Source: an uncultured Porphyromonadaceae bacterium (lineage in GTDB: Bacteria > Bacteroidota > Bacteroidia > Bacteroidales > Muribaculaceae). From it: a DNA stretch of 23,141 nt. Position numbers and translations under genes: made by a program. The notes below the pieces were generated by a model. It did no database searches and was not told where the DNA came from. It saw nothing but the letters and a program-made list of their open reading frames with translations. The stretch's first letter is position 1. Each line of letters starts with the position of its first letter. This document shows positions 7,772 through 14,954 of this stretch, piece by piece. The stretch covers positions 1 through 23,141 of the forward strand of contig UROS01000015.1 in the NCBI GenBank assembly GCA_900549445.1, given 5' to 3'.

Positions 7772-7807
7772 AAAAAACCGGCGCCCCGACAGGGACGCCG
7801 GTTTTTT
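7772..7807 (+). terminator. Intrinsic terminator of gpmI
   Basis: AAAAAACCGGCGCCCC pairs with GGGACGCCGGTTTTTT around a GACA loop with a single mismatch, and the right arm ends in six T. It lies 20 bases past the gpmI stop. Because the left arm starts with six A it could also act on the other strand. Confidence 0.9.
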
Positions 7808-7815
7808 GCTGATTC

Positions 7816-7846
7816 AGCTAACTTAGTCCCGGTAGCTAAGTTAGCT
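7816..7846. repeat. 11-bp perfect inverted repeat before the efflux operon
   Basis: AGCTAACTTAG (7816-7826) and CTAAGTTAGCT (7836-7846) with a 9-base spacer, 8 bases after the gpmI terminator and about 100 bases before the efflux promoter box. It has no T run. It may be a regulator-binding site or a second RNA hairpin. Confidence 0.55.
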
Positions 7847-7947
7847 ATCATAGCCCCGGTTGGTCAAAATTTCCACAAAATAGTATCATTATGCCTCATT
7901 TAGTAATTTTTTATTGCCAAAATAGCTTTTATTTCTATTTTTGGCAG

Positions 7948-7955
7948 TAACTTTG
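7948..7955 (+). promoter_or_regulatory. Probable promoter -7 box for the efflux-lpxA operon
   Basis: TAACTTTG followed by CA, an exact Bacteroidota -7 element, 137 bases before the adaptor ATG. The T-rich stretch upstream contains only an approximate -33 element. Confidence 0.55.
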
Positions 7956-8091
7956 CACCCGATTTATTGTCCGCCCCCGTCAGCGGCGGCTGTACCGTTC
8001 CAATTCATCAGTTCATACCCTTGCAACCGGGTTCTCTTTCACAATTATTCCGATTATTCACAAAAAGGTAAAATAGATAAAGACAAGACAA

Positions 8092-9273
8092 ATGAGAATC
8101 AAAGCGTTAACTAACACAGCCGCTATCATGGCATGTGTGGCCGCAGCCCTTTCCTCCTGCTCTTCCAATCAGGGTCAGCAGCAGGCTCCGGCACCGGAAA
8201 TCGCCACTATGACCGTAAGCGAAGCCGACACCCGTGTCGACAACACTTATCCCGCAACGATCAAAGGAAAAACCGACATCGACATCCGTCCGCAGGTGAC
8301 GGGATTCATCACTAAAGTCTGCGTCGACGAGGGTCAGCAGGTCCGCAAGGGACAGGTGCTCTTCATACTCGACCAGGTGCAGTTCAAGGCTGCGGTAGAC
8401 CAGGCCGCCGCTTCTGTCAACGTCGCCCAGACAGCCGTTTCAACCGCAAAAATGACCGCCGACAACAAGAAAGCGCTTTTCGACAAAAACATCATAAGCG
8501 AATACGAGTGGCAGATGGCCGACAATTCGCTCAAGCAGGCCCAGGCCCAGCTCGCCCAGGCTCAGGCTGCCCTCGTGACAGCAAAGAAGAATCTCGCCTA
8601 CACCACCGTGACCGCTCCGTCGGACGGTGTGATCGGCTCGATTCCCAACCGTGAAGGCTCCCTCGCATCTCCCTCGAGCGCACAGCCCCTCACCACCGTC
8701 AGCGACAACTCGCAGGTCTATGCCTACTTCTCGCTCACCGAACGCGACATCCTCAATCTCGTGGGCAACGGCGAACGCACCCTCAATGCAGCCATCGCTT
8801 CGATGCCCGACGTTGAACTCCGCATGGCCGACGGTTCGCTCTACAGCCAGACAGGCAAGGTGGCTACCGTAAGCGGTATCATCGGCGAGGGCACCGGCGC
8901 CTCCAACGTCCGCGCTCTCTTCAGCAACCCCAGCGGTGTGCTCCGCAGCGGTTCCACCGGCACCGTTGTCATCCCCACCGTCAGCAAAAACGTCATCACG
9001 ATCCCCCAGAAGGCCACCTATGAGCTCCAGGACCGCCGCTACGTCTACGTGGTCAACGACTCCAACAAAGTAGCCTCGACCTACGTGACCGTAGAGGATA
9101 TGAACGACGGCGCCAACTTCATAGTCACCTCCGGCCTCAAGCCCGGCGACCGAATTGCCGTTGAAGGCGTCGGCACCACCGTGAAAGAAGGCATCGTCAT
9201 CCGGCCGAAAGAGGTGGCTGCTGAAGCTCCCGCCCAGGCTGCCGCCACCGACTCCGTTGCCGCCTCCAAATAA
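8092..9273 (+). CDS. RND efflux periplasmic adaptor (AcrA/MexA-type membrane fusion lipoprotein)
   Basis: 393 aa. A lipoprotein signal ends in LSSC with the lipidated Cys at residue 23, so the protein is anchored in the inner membrane and faces the periplasm. The order is the usual one: first lipoyl half with IDIRPQVTGFITKV (63-76) and DEGQQVRKGQVLF (79-91), a long alpha-helical hairpin rich in Ala and Gln (about 96-168), second lipoyl half with YTTVTAPSDGVIG (170-182), then beta-barrel and membrane-proximal domains, and an Ala-rich tail. It bridges the RND pump encoded 31 bp downstream to the outer-membrane channel encoded after that. No TetR- or AraC-type regulator gene is in the window. 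The substrate cannot be told from the sequence; drugs, bile salts or detergents are typical for the family. Confidence 0.95.
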   Translation: MRIKALTNTAAIMACVAAALSSCSSNQGQQQAPAPEIATMTVSEADTRVDNTYPATIKGKTDIDIRPQVTGFITKVCVDEGQQVRKGQVLFILDQVQFKAAVDQAAASVNVAQTAVSTAKMTADNKKALFDKNIISEYEWQMADNSLKQAQAQLAQAQAALVTAKKNLAYTTVTAPSDGVIGSIPNREGSLASPSSAQPLTTVSDNSQVYAYFSLTERDILNLVGNGERTLNAAIASMPDVELRMADGSLYSQTGKVATVSGIIGEGTGASNVRALFSNPSGVLRSGSTGTVVIPTVSKNVITIPQKATYELQDRRYVYVVNDSNKVASTYVTVEDMNDGANFIVTSGLKPGDRIAVEGVGTTVKEGIVIRPKEVAAEAPAQAAATDSVAASK

Positions 9274-9304
9274 TCAGAACCATCATTTCACAGTATAAAC
9301 ACTA

Positions 9305-12300
9305 ATGAAACTCGATACATTCATTAACCGCCCGGTGCTGTCGACGGTAATCTCGATCTTCATCGTGCTGCTGGGTATCATCGGCCTTGTGTCGCTGCCC
9401 GTCCAGCAGTTCCCCGACATCGCACCGCCTACCATTTCGGTTACGACAACATATACCGGAGCCAACGCACAGGCCGTGCTCAACTCCGTGATCGCCCCCC
9501 TCGAGGAGCAGATAAACGGTGCCCAGGAGATGCAGTACATGACCTCTACCGCCACCAACACCGGCTCCGCCACAATCAACGTATACTTCAAGCAGGGCTA
9601 TGACCCCGACATGGCCGCCGTCGACGTGCAGAACCGCGTGGCAAAGGCTCAGGGTATGCTTCCCGCCGAGGTTACCCGCGTGGGCGTCATCACCCAGAAG
9701 CGCCAGACCTCAATGCTCCTCTGCGTCGCCCTCTATTCTCCCGACGACCGCTACAACGAGGAGTTCATCGAGAACTACATGAAGATCAACATCGTGCCTG
9801 AAATCCAGCGTATCTCCGGTGTGGGCGACGCAATGGTGATGGGCGCCGACTACTCCATGCGTATCTGGCTCAAACCCGACGTGATGGCGCAGTACAAGCT
9901 CATGCCCTCCGACATCTCAGCAGCACTCGCCGAGCAGAACATCGAAGCTGCGCCCGGCGCCTTCGGCGAGCAGGGCGACCAGACCTTCCAGTACATCATG
10001 AAATACAAGGGCCGTCTCGTCACCCCCGAGGAGTTCGAGAACATCGTGGTGCGCGCCAACGCCAACGGCGACGTGCTCTACCTCAAGGACGTGGCTGAGG
10101 TCGAACTCGGCCGCGTAACCTACGGTTTCCACAACAAGATGAACGGCCACACCGCAACATCGGCCATCATCTTCCAGACCCCGGGCTCGAACGCTACCGA
10201 AATCATCAACAACATCCTCGCCTTCCTCGACAAGGCCAAGACCGAGATGCCCGAAGGCCTCGCCATCGAGGTGCCCCTCAACAACAACGAGTTCCTCAAC
10301 GCTTCTATCCATGAGGTAATCAAGACCCTCATCGAGGCGTTCATCCTCGTGTTTATCGTGGTTTACCTCTTCCTGCAGGACTTCCGCTCCACCCTCATCC
10401 CCGCAATCGCCATCCCCGTGGCCCTTATCGGCACATTCTTCATAATGAACCTGATCGGCTTCTCGGTCAACCTCATCACTCTCTCGGCACTCGTGCTTGC
10501 GATCGCGATTGTGGTCGACGACGCCATTGTGGTGGTCGAGGCGGTACATGCCAAGCTCGACGCCGGGTACCACAGCGCCCGCCGCGCCTCGATCGACGCC
10601 ATGAACGAAATTGCCGGCGCGCTCGTGTCGATTACCCTCGTCATGATGCTCGTGTTCATCCCCGTGTCGTTCATGCCCGGCACCAGCGGCGTATTCTACC
10701 GCCAGTTCGGTCTTACAATGGCAATCGCCATCTTCTTCTCGGCTATCAACGCTCTTACCCTCTCGCCCGCACTCTGCGCCGTGTTCCTCAAACCTCACGG
10801 CGACAAGTCTACCCTCAAGGAGCGCATGAAGCAGTCTTACTCCGCCACCGGAGCATCCATGAAAGCCCGCTACAAGAAAGCTTTCGGTTTCCGCATTCCC
10901 CCGGCAATCACTCTGCTTCTGCTCATAGCCACAATCACGTTCATGGTGCTCGGATGGTACGACTTTGAAAACGTGCTCTACAGCTCCATCGCCTGCGTGG
11001 TTGCGCTGCTTGCCCTCATAGGCATCTTCCGCCCCGAATTCCACGAGGCGTTCGAGAAAACCTACGAGGCTCTGCTCGGCGACTACAAGAAGTTCTGTAC
11101 ATTCTTCATGCATGTCAAGACCCTCGCTCTCGGCGTTGTGGCCGCTGCCATAGTAATCCTCATCTGGCTCATGTCGACCACTCCTACCGGCATCGTGCCC
11201 AACGAGGATACAGGTACGGTGTTCGCCGTAGTCGACATGCCTCCGGCAACCTCCCAGGAGCGCACCGGCGAAGTGCTTCAGCAGCTCGACGGCATAATCG
11301 GTCAGATTCCCGCCGTGCAGTCGCGCACAATGATCGACGGCTACAGCTTCGTGGCCGGTCAGGGCGCAACCTACGGTACATTCATCATCAAGCTGAAGAA
11401 CTGGAGCGAGCGCTCGAAAGAGGAAAGCTCCGACAATATCATCAAGCAGCTCTACGGAATGGCCTCGCAGCAGATCAAAGACGGCCGCGTGATGTTCTTC
11501 GCGCCTCCTATGATCACCGGTTTCTCCGTAACCAACGGTTTCAACATCGAGATGCAGGACAAGACGGGCGGCGACATCAACAAGTTCTACTCCGTAGTAA
11601 TGGGATTCCTCGGCGCGCTCAACCAGCAGCCTGAAATCCAGATGGCTTACACCACGTTTAACCCCTCGTTCCCGCAGTATATGGTCGACATCGACGCCGC
11701 CAAAGCCAAGCAGGCCGGCATCTCGCCCCAGACCATCCTCTCCACCCTCCAGGGTTACTACGGCGGTATGTACGTGTCGAACTTCAACCGCTTCGGCAAG
11801 CTCTACCGCGTGATGATGCAGGCCGAACCCTCGGCCCGCGTGTCGCCCGAGACGCTCAACTCAATCAAAATCCGCAACGGCAACGAGATGGCCTCACTCG
11901 CCAACTTCGTTTCCCTGCGCCGCGTCTACGGCCCCGACCTTCTCAACCGTTTCAACATGTTCCAGTCAATCTCCGTTACCGGTCAGCCTAATCCCGGCTA
12001 CTCGTCGGGCGACGCTATCGCCGCCGTCAACCGCGTGGCCGCCGAAATGCTCCCGCAGGGCTACGGTTTCGAGTTCTCCGGCATGAGCCGCGAGGAGCAG
12101 AACTCCTCCGCAGCCTCCACGGCGGTTATCTTCGGACTCTGTCTGCTGTTCGTATATCTGCTCCTCTCCGCGCAGTACGAGAGCTACGTCCTCCCCTGGG
12201 CGGTTATCCTCTCGATTCCGTTCGGCCTTATGGGCACATTCATCTTCGCCCGCATCTTCGGTATCAGCAACAACGTATACCTCCAGATCGCGCTCATCAT

Positions 12301-12676
12301 GCTTATCGGCCTTCTCGCCAAGAACGCCATCCTCATCGTTGAGTTCGCGGTTGACCGCCGCCGCACAGGCATGTCGATCATCAACGCCGCAATCGACGGC
12401 GCCGCAGCCCGTCTGCGACCGATTCTCATGACCTCACTGGCGCTCATTATCGGTCTTCTCCCGCTTATGCTCGCAACCGGCGTAGGCGCCAACGGCTACA
12501 ACGCACTCGGTGCCGGCTCTGTCGGCGGCATGCTCATAGGCATGATTCTCCAGCTACTTGTGGTGCCCGCCCTCTTCGTCATCTTCCAGACTATCCAGGA
12601 AAAGATCAAGCCTCTGAAGTGGGAGGATACCGACAACGAAGGCATCGAAAGCGAGATCGAACAGTATGCACATTAA
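9305..12676 (+). CDS. RND efflux transporter, AcrB/MexB-type (HAE1), with extra membrane insertion
   Basis: Proton-driven inner-membrane trimer that exports hydrophobic compounds through the tripartite pump. The N-terminus (FINRPVLSTVISIFIVLLGI), the porter-domain start LPVQQFPDIAPPTISV and the TM4 motif with the proton-relay pair D405-D406 (IVVDDAIVVVEA) are present, as is the TM10 lysine K1006 (GLLAKNAILIVEFAVD). It is 1123 aa, against about 1030-1050 for most family members. The extra length lies mainly between TM6 and TM7 (about residues 505-615). There, two further hydrophobic segments (about 533-552 and 557-579) are flanked by basic and acidic stretches, where ordinary AcrB has only one amphipathic helix. 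All known catalytic residues are kept, so it should be active. It is encoded between its adaptor and its outer-membrane channel. Confidence 0.97.
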   Translation: MKLDTFINRPVLSTVISIFIVLLGIIGLVSLPVQQFPDIAPPTISVTTTYTGANAQAVLNSVIAPLEEQINGAQEMQYMTSTATNTGSATINVYFKQGYDPDMAAVDVQNRVAKAQGMLPAEVTRVGVITQKRQTSMLLCVALYSPDDRYNEEFIENYMKINIVPEIQRISGVGDAMVMGADYSMRIWLKPDVMAQYKLMPSDISAALAEQNIEAAPGAFGEQGDQTFQYIMKYKGRLVTPEEFENIVVRANANGDVLYLKDVAEVELGRVTYGFHNKMNGHTATSAIIFQTPGSNATEIINNILAFLDKAKTEMPEGLAIEVPLNNNEFLNASIHEVIKTLIEAFILVFIVVYLFLQDFRSTLIPAIAIPVALIGTFFIMNLIGFSVNLITLSALVLAIAIVVDDAIVVVEAVHAKLDAGYHSARRASIDAMNEIAGALVSITLVMMLVFIPVSFMPGTSGVFYRQFGLTMAIAIFFSAINALTLSPALCAVFLKPHGDKSTLKERMKQSYSATGASMKARYKKAFGFRIPPAITLLLLIATITFMVLGWYDFENVLYSSIACVVALLALIGIFRPEFHEAFEKTYEALLGDYKKFCTFFMHVKTLALGVVAAAIVILIWLMSTTPTGIVPNEDTGTVFAVVDMPPATSQERTGEVLQQLDGIIGQIPAVQSRTMIDGYSFVAGQGATYGTFIIKLKNWSERSKEESSDNIIKQLYGMASQQIKDGRVMFFAPPMITGFSVTNGFNIEMQDKTGGDINKFYSVVMGFLGALNQQPEIQMAYTTFNPSFPQYMVDIDAAKAKQAGISPQTILSTLQGYYGGMYVSNFNRFGKLYRVMMQAEPSARVSPETLNSIKIRNGNEMASLANFVSLRRVYGPDLLNRFNMFQSISVTGQPNPGYSSGDAIAAVNRVAAEMLPQGYGFEFSGMSREEQNSSAASTAVIFGLCLLFVYLLLSAQYESYVLPWAVILSIPFGLMGTFIFARIFGISNNVYLQIALIMLIGLLAKNAILIVEFAVDRRRTGMSIINAAIDGAAARLRPILMTSLALIIGLLPLMLATGVGANGYNALGAGSVGGMLIGMILQLLVVPALFVIFQTIQEKIKPLKWEDTDNEGIESEIEQYAH

Positions 12677-12691
12677 TGTATGTATTTTCAC

Positions 12692-14074
12692 ATGAAAACC
12701 CGTAAAATATCACTCTTCCTTGCAGTCGCACTGGGCGCCACCGCGCTCAGCGGCTGCGGGATCTACAAAAAATACAACCCTGAGGACTCCGAATCGGAGC
12801 TCGTGAAGGAATACGCCCGCGCCCTGCAGGAGCGCCCCGACTCCCTCGCCTTCGGCAATCTCTCCTGGCAGCAGGTGTTCACCGACCCCGCCCTCGTCGA
12901 CCTCATCAATTCCGCGCTCGTCAACAACAAAGACCTCGACAACGCGCGTCTCAACGTGAGCATGGCGCAGGCTCAGCTCAAGGGAGCCAAGCTCTCCTAT
13001 CTCCCCTCCGTGGCGCTTGCGCCAAACGGTGCAGGCGCCTCCTATTCCGGCGACAAGTTCAACTGGACTTACCAGATTCCCATGTCGGTAAGCTGGGAAA
13101 TCGACATCTTCGGCAAGCTCCTCAACTCCAAGCGCGGCGCTCAGGCTCAGCTCCGCCAGAGCGAGGCCTACGAGCAGGCCGTGCGCTCGCAGATTATCGG
13201 CGGTGTAGCCACCTGCTACTACACCATCGCCGCTCTTGAAAGCCAGCTCGCCCTCTCGCGTGAGACCGCCGAGGTATGGCGTAAGAGCATCGACGTGATG
13301 AAGAACCTCAAGCTCGCCGGCCGTCTCAACGAGGCCGCCGTTGTTCAGAGCACCGCGCAGTACTACAGCATTCTCGCTTCCATCACCGACATCGAGGTCA
13401 GCCTCCACGAGGCGCAGAACTCGATGTCGCTCCTCCAGAACGTGATGCCGCAGACCTGGGCTGTCGCCCCCACCGCTGCCATGACCGCGCCCGCGATGCT
13501 CCGCGAGGCCATCCCCATGGTTGAACTCGCCGCCCGTCCCGACGTGCGCGCCGCAGAGCAGAACCTCGCCGTGGCATATTACGCCACCTCTTCCGCCCGC
13601 GCCGCATTCTACCCCTCGCTCAACATCACCGCCAACGGCGGTTTCACCAACCTCCTCGGCTCGTTTGTCAAAAATCCGGGCGACTGGTTCGTCCAGCTCG
13701 CAGGCCAGCTCACCGCGCCCCTCTTCTCGCGCGGTCAGAACATTGCCCGCCTCGAGGCAGCGAAAGCCACCCAGCAGCAGGCGCTCAACAACTTCGAGTA
13801 CTCCCTCATGAACGCCGCCGCAGAAGTTTCGGAGGCCATGACCATCTACAACAAAGCTCAGGAAAAACAGAATCTCCTCAGACTTCAGGTAGAAAATCTT
13901 GAAAAATCCGTGGAATATACCCAGGAATTGCTAACTTTGGGCACCTCAACCTACCTCGAGGTTCTCACCGCCCAGCAGAACCTGCTCGCGGCACAGACGG
14001 CACAGATCAACAGCTCGCTTACCGCATCGCGCGCCGTAATCAACCTGTACCAGAGCCTCGGCGGAGGTCGTTAA
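12692..14074 (+). CDS. Outer-membrane efflux channel lipoprotein (OprM/TolC family, NodT type)
   Basis: About 460 aa. The frame is open from an ATG at 12680, but the ATG at 12692 gives a standard lipoprotein signal (MKTRKISLFLAVALGATALSGC), so I prefer it; the longer form adds only MYFH. The signal ends in LSGC. Two OEP repeats follow, each with long Ala/Gln/Leu-rich helices (first around DLDNARLNVSMAQAQL, second around RPDVRAAEQNLAVAYY and SVEYTQELLTLGTSTYLEVL) and the strand motif SWEIDIFGKL typical of OprM relatives. It forms the trimeric outer-membrane duct of the pump. The RND stop and this start are 15 bases apart, and 20 bases separate its stop from lpxA, so all four genes should be one transcript. 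Confidence 0.95.
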   Translation: MKTRKISLFLAVALGATALSGCGIYKKYNPEDSESELVKEYARALQERPDSLAFGNLSWQQVFTDPALVDLINSALVNNKDLDNARLNVSMAQAQLKGAKLSYLPSVALAPNGAGASYSGDKFNWTYQIPMSVSWEIDIFGKLLNSKRGAQAQLRQSEAYEQAVRSQIIGGVATCYYTIAALESQLALSRETAEVWRKSIDVMKNLKLAGRLNEAAVVQSTAQYYSILASITDIEVSLHEAQNSMSLLQNVMPQTWAVAPTAAMTAPAMLREAIPMVELAARPDVRAAEQNLAVAYYATSSARAAFYPSLNITANGGFTNLLGSFVKNPGDWFVQLAGQLTAPLFSRGQNIARLEAAKATQQQALNNFEYSLMNAAAEVSEAMTIYNKAQEKQNLLRLQVENLEKSVEYTQELLTLGTSTYLEVLTAQQNLLAAQTAQINSSLTASRAVINLYQSLGGGR

Positions 14075-14094
14075 CCTTTTAATACCACAATCTT

Positions 14095-14880
14095 ATGATT
14101 AGTCCATTAGCCCACATCGACCCGGAAGCCAAAATTGGCAACAACGTGACGATCTATCCCTTTGCCGTTGTAGACAAAGACGTTGAAATCGGCGACGGTT
14201 GCGTGATTATGTCGTTCGCCACCATCAGCCGCGGCACCCGCGTCGGTAAAAACTGCCGCATATACCAGGGCGCGATTATCGGCGCCGACCCCCAGGACTT
14301 CCGCTGGAACGGCGAACCCAGCCACTGCGAGATCGGCGACGGCACCGTAGTCCGCGAGAACGTCATCATAAACCGCGGGTTCATGACCGACAAGGGCACC
14401 TATGTAGGCCCCGGCTGCTTCCTGCTCGCCAACAGCCATATCGGCCACGACTCCAAGCTTGCCGGACAGTGCGTGCTCGGCAACAACGTGTCAATCGCAG
14501 GCGACGTCGAAATCGGCAAATGCACCATCCTCTCGTCGGCCGTCGTTGTTCACGAAGGCTGCCACGTAGGCGACTGGGTGCTCGTGAAAGGCGGATGCCG
14601 CATCGGCGGCAACGTGCCCCCCTTCTGCATCATGGCCCACAACCCGACGGCCTACTTCGGCGTCAACGCCGTGGTGATGCGCAAGCACGGCTACACCGAC
14701 GAGCAGATCGACGACATAGCCAAATGCTACCGCCACGTCTATCAGACCGGCACCTCGGTGTTCAACGCCCTGCGCCGCATCGAAGCCGACGTAGAACCCT
14801 CTCCCGCCCGCGACAACATCATCAGCTTCATCCGCAACGTCGACCTCAAAATCGCCGCCATCCCCCGCGAACTCGAATAA
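14095..14880 (+). CDS. lpxA: Acyl-ACP--UDP-N-acetylglucosamine O-acyltransferase (LpxA family)
   Basis: 261 aa, the normal LpxA length. It transfers a 3-hydroxyacyl chain from ACP to UDP-GlcNAc, the first step of lipid A synthesis, in the cytoplasm. Residues 1-185 form a left-handed beta helix of hexapeptide repeats (IGNNVT, VEIGDG and others). The NSHIGHD motif holds H115 and H118, with H118 matching the E. coli catalytic H125. GNVPPFCIMAHNPTAYFGVN and the C-terminal helical domain with NALRRIE are family features. The middle part (ADPQDFRWNGEPS) differs from the common IPQDLKFKGE-like form. The gene stands at the end of the efflux operon and not beside lpxC-fabZ and lpxD, which is the usual Bacteroidota setting. 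It may be a second, specialised copy, though the rest of the genome is not visible. Confidence 0.9.
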   Translation: MISPLAHIDPEAKIGNNVTIYPFAVVDKDVEIGDGCVIMSFATISRGTRVGKNCRIYQGAIIGADPQDFRWNGEPSHCEIGDGTVVRENVIINRGFMTDKGTYVGPGCFLLANSHIGHDSKLAGQCVLGNNVSIAGDVEIGKCTILSSAVVVHEGCHVGDWVLVKGGCRIGGNVPPFCIMAHNPTAYFGVNAVVMRKHGYTDEQIDDIAKCYRHVYQTGTSVFNALRRIEADVEPSPARDNIISFIRNVDLKIAAIPRELE

Positions 14881-14901
14881 TATTTCCCATCCCACACATA
14901 A

Positions 14902-14936
14902 AGCGGGCGCGCCAATCGGCGCGCCCGCTGTTTTTT
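14902..14936 (+). terminator. Intrinsic terminator of the efflux-lpxA operon
   Basis: Perfect 12-bp stem AGCGGGCGCGCC / GGCGCGCCCGCT with an AATC loop, then G and six T, starting 21 bases past the lpxA stop. It sits between convergent genes. On the opposite strand the T run is short, so it should work mainly for the plus strand. Confidence 0.95.
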
Positions 14937-14954
14937 GATCAGTCAGACCGATTC

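Larger units (their letters stand above)
7752..8091. other. 340-bp gap between gpmI and the efflux operon
   Basis: Contains, in order, the gpmI terminator, an 11-bp inverted repeat, an AT-rich stretch and a promoter -7 box for the efflux operon, each listed separately. The transcribed leader would be about 130 bases. No regulator gene is present in the gap. Confidence 0.5.

Noticed and set aside
9917..11113. Minus-strand open frame of 398 aa opposite the RND pump
   Set aside because: Antisense shadow, His/Glu/Val-rich, no start context and no family likeness.
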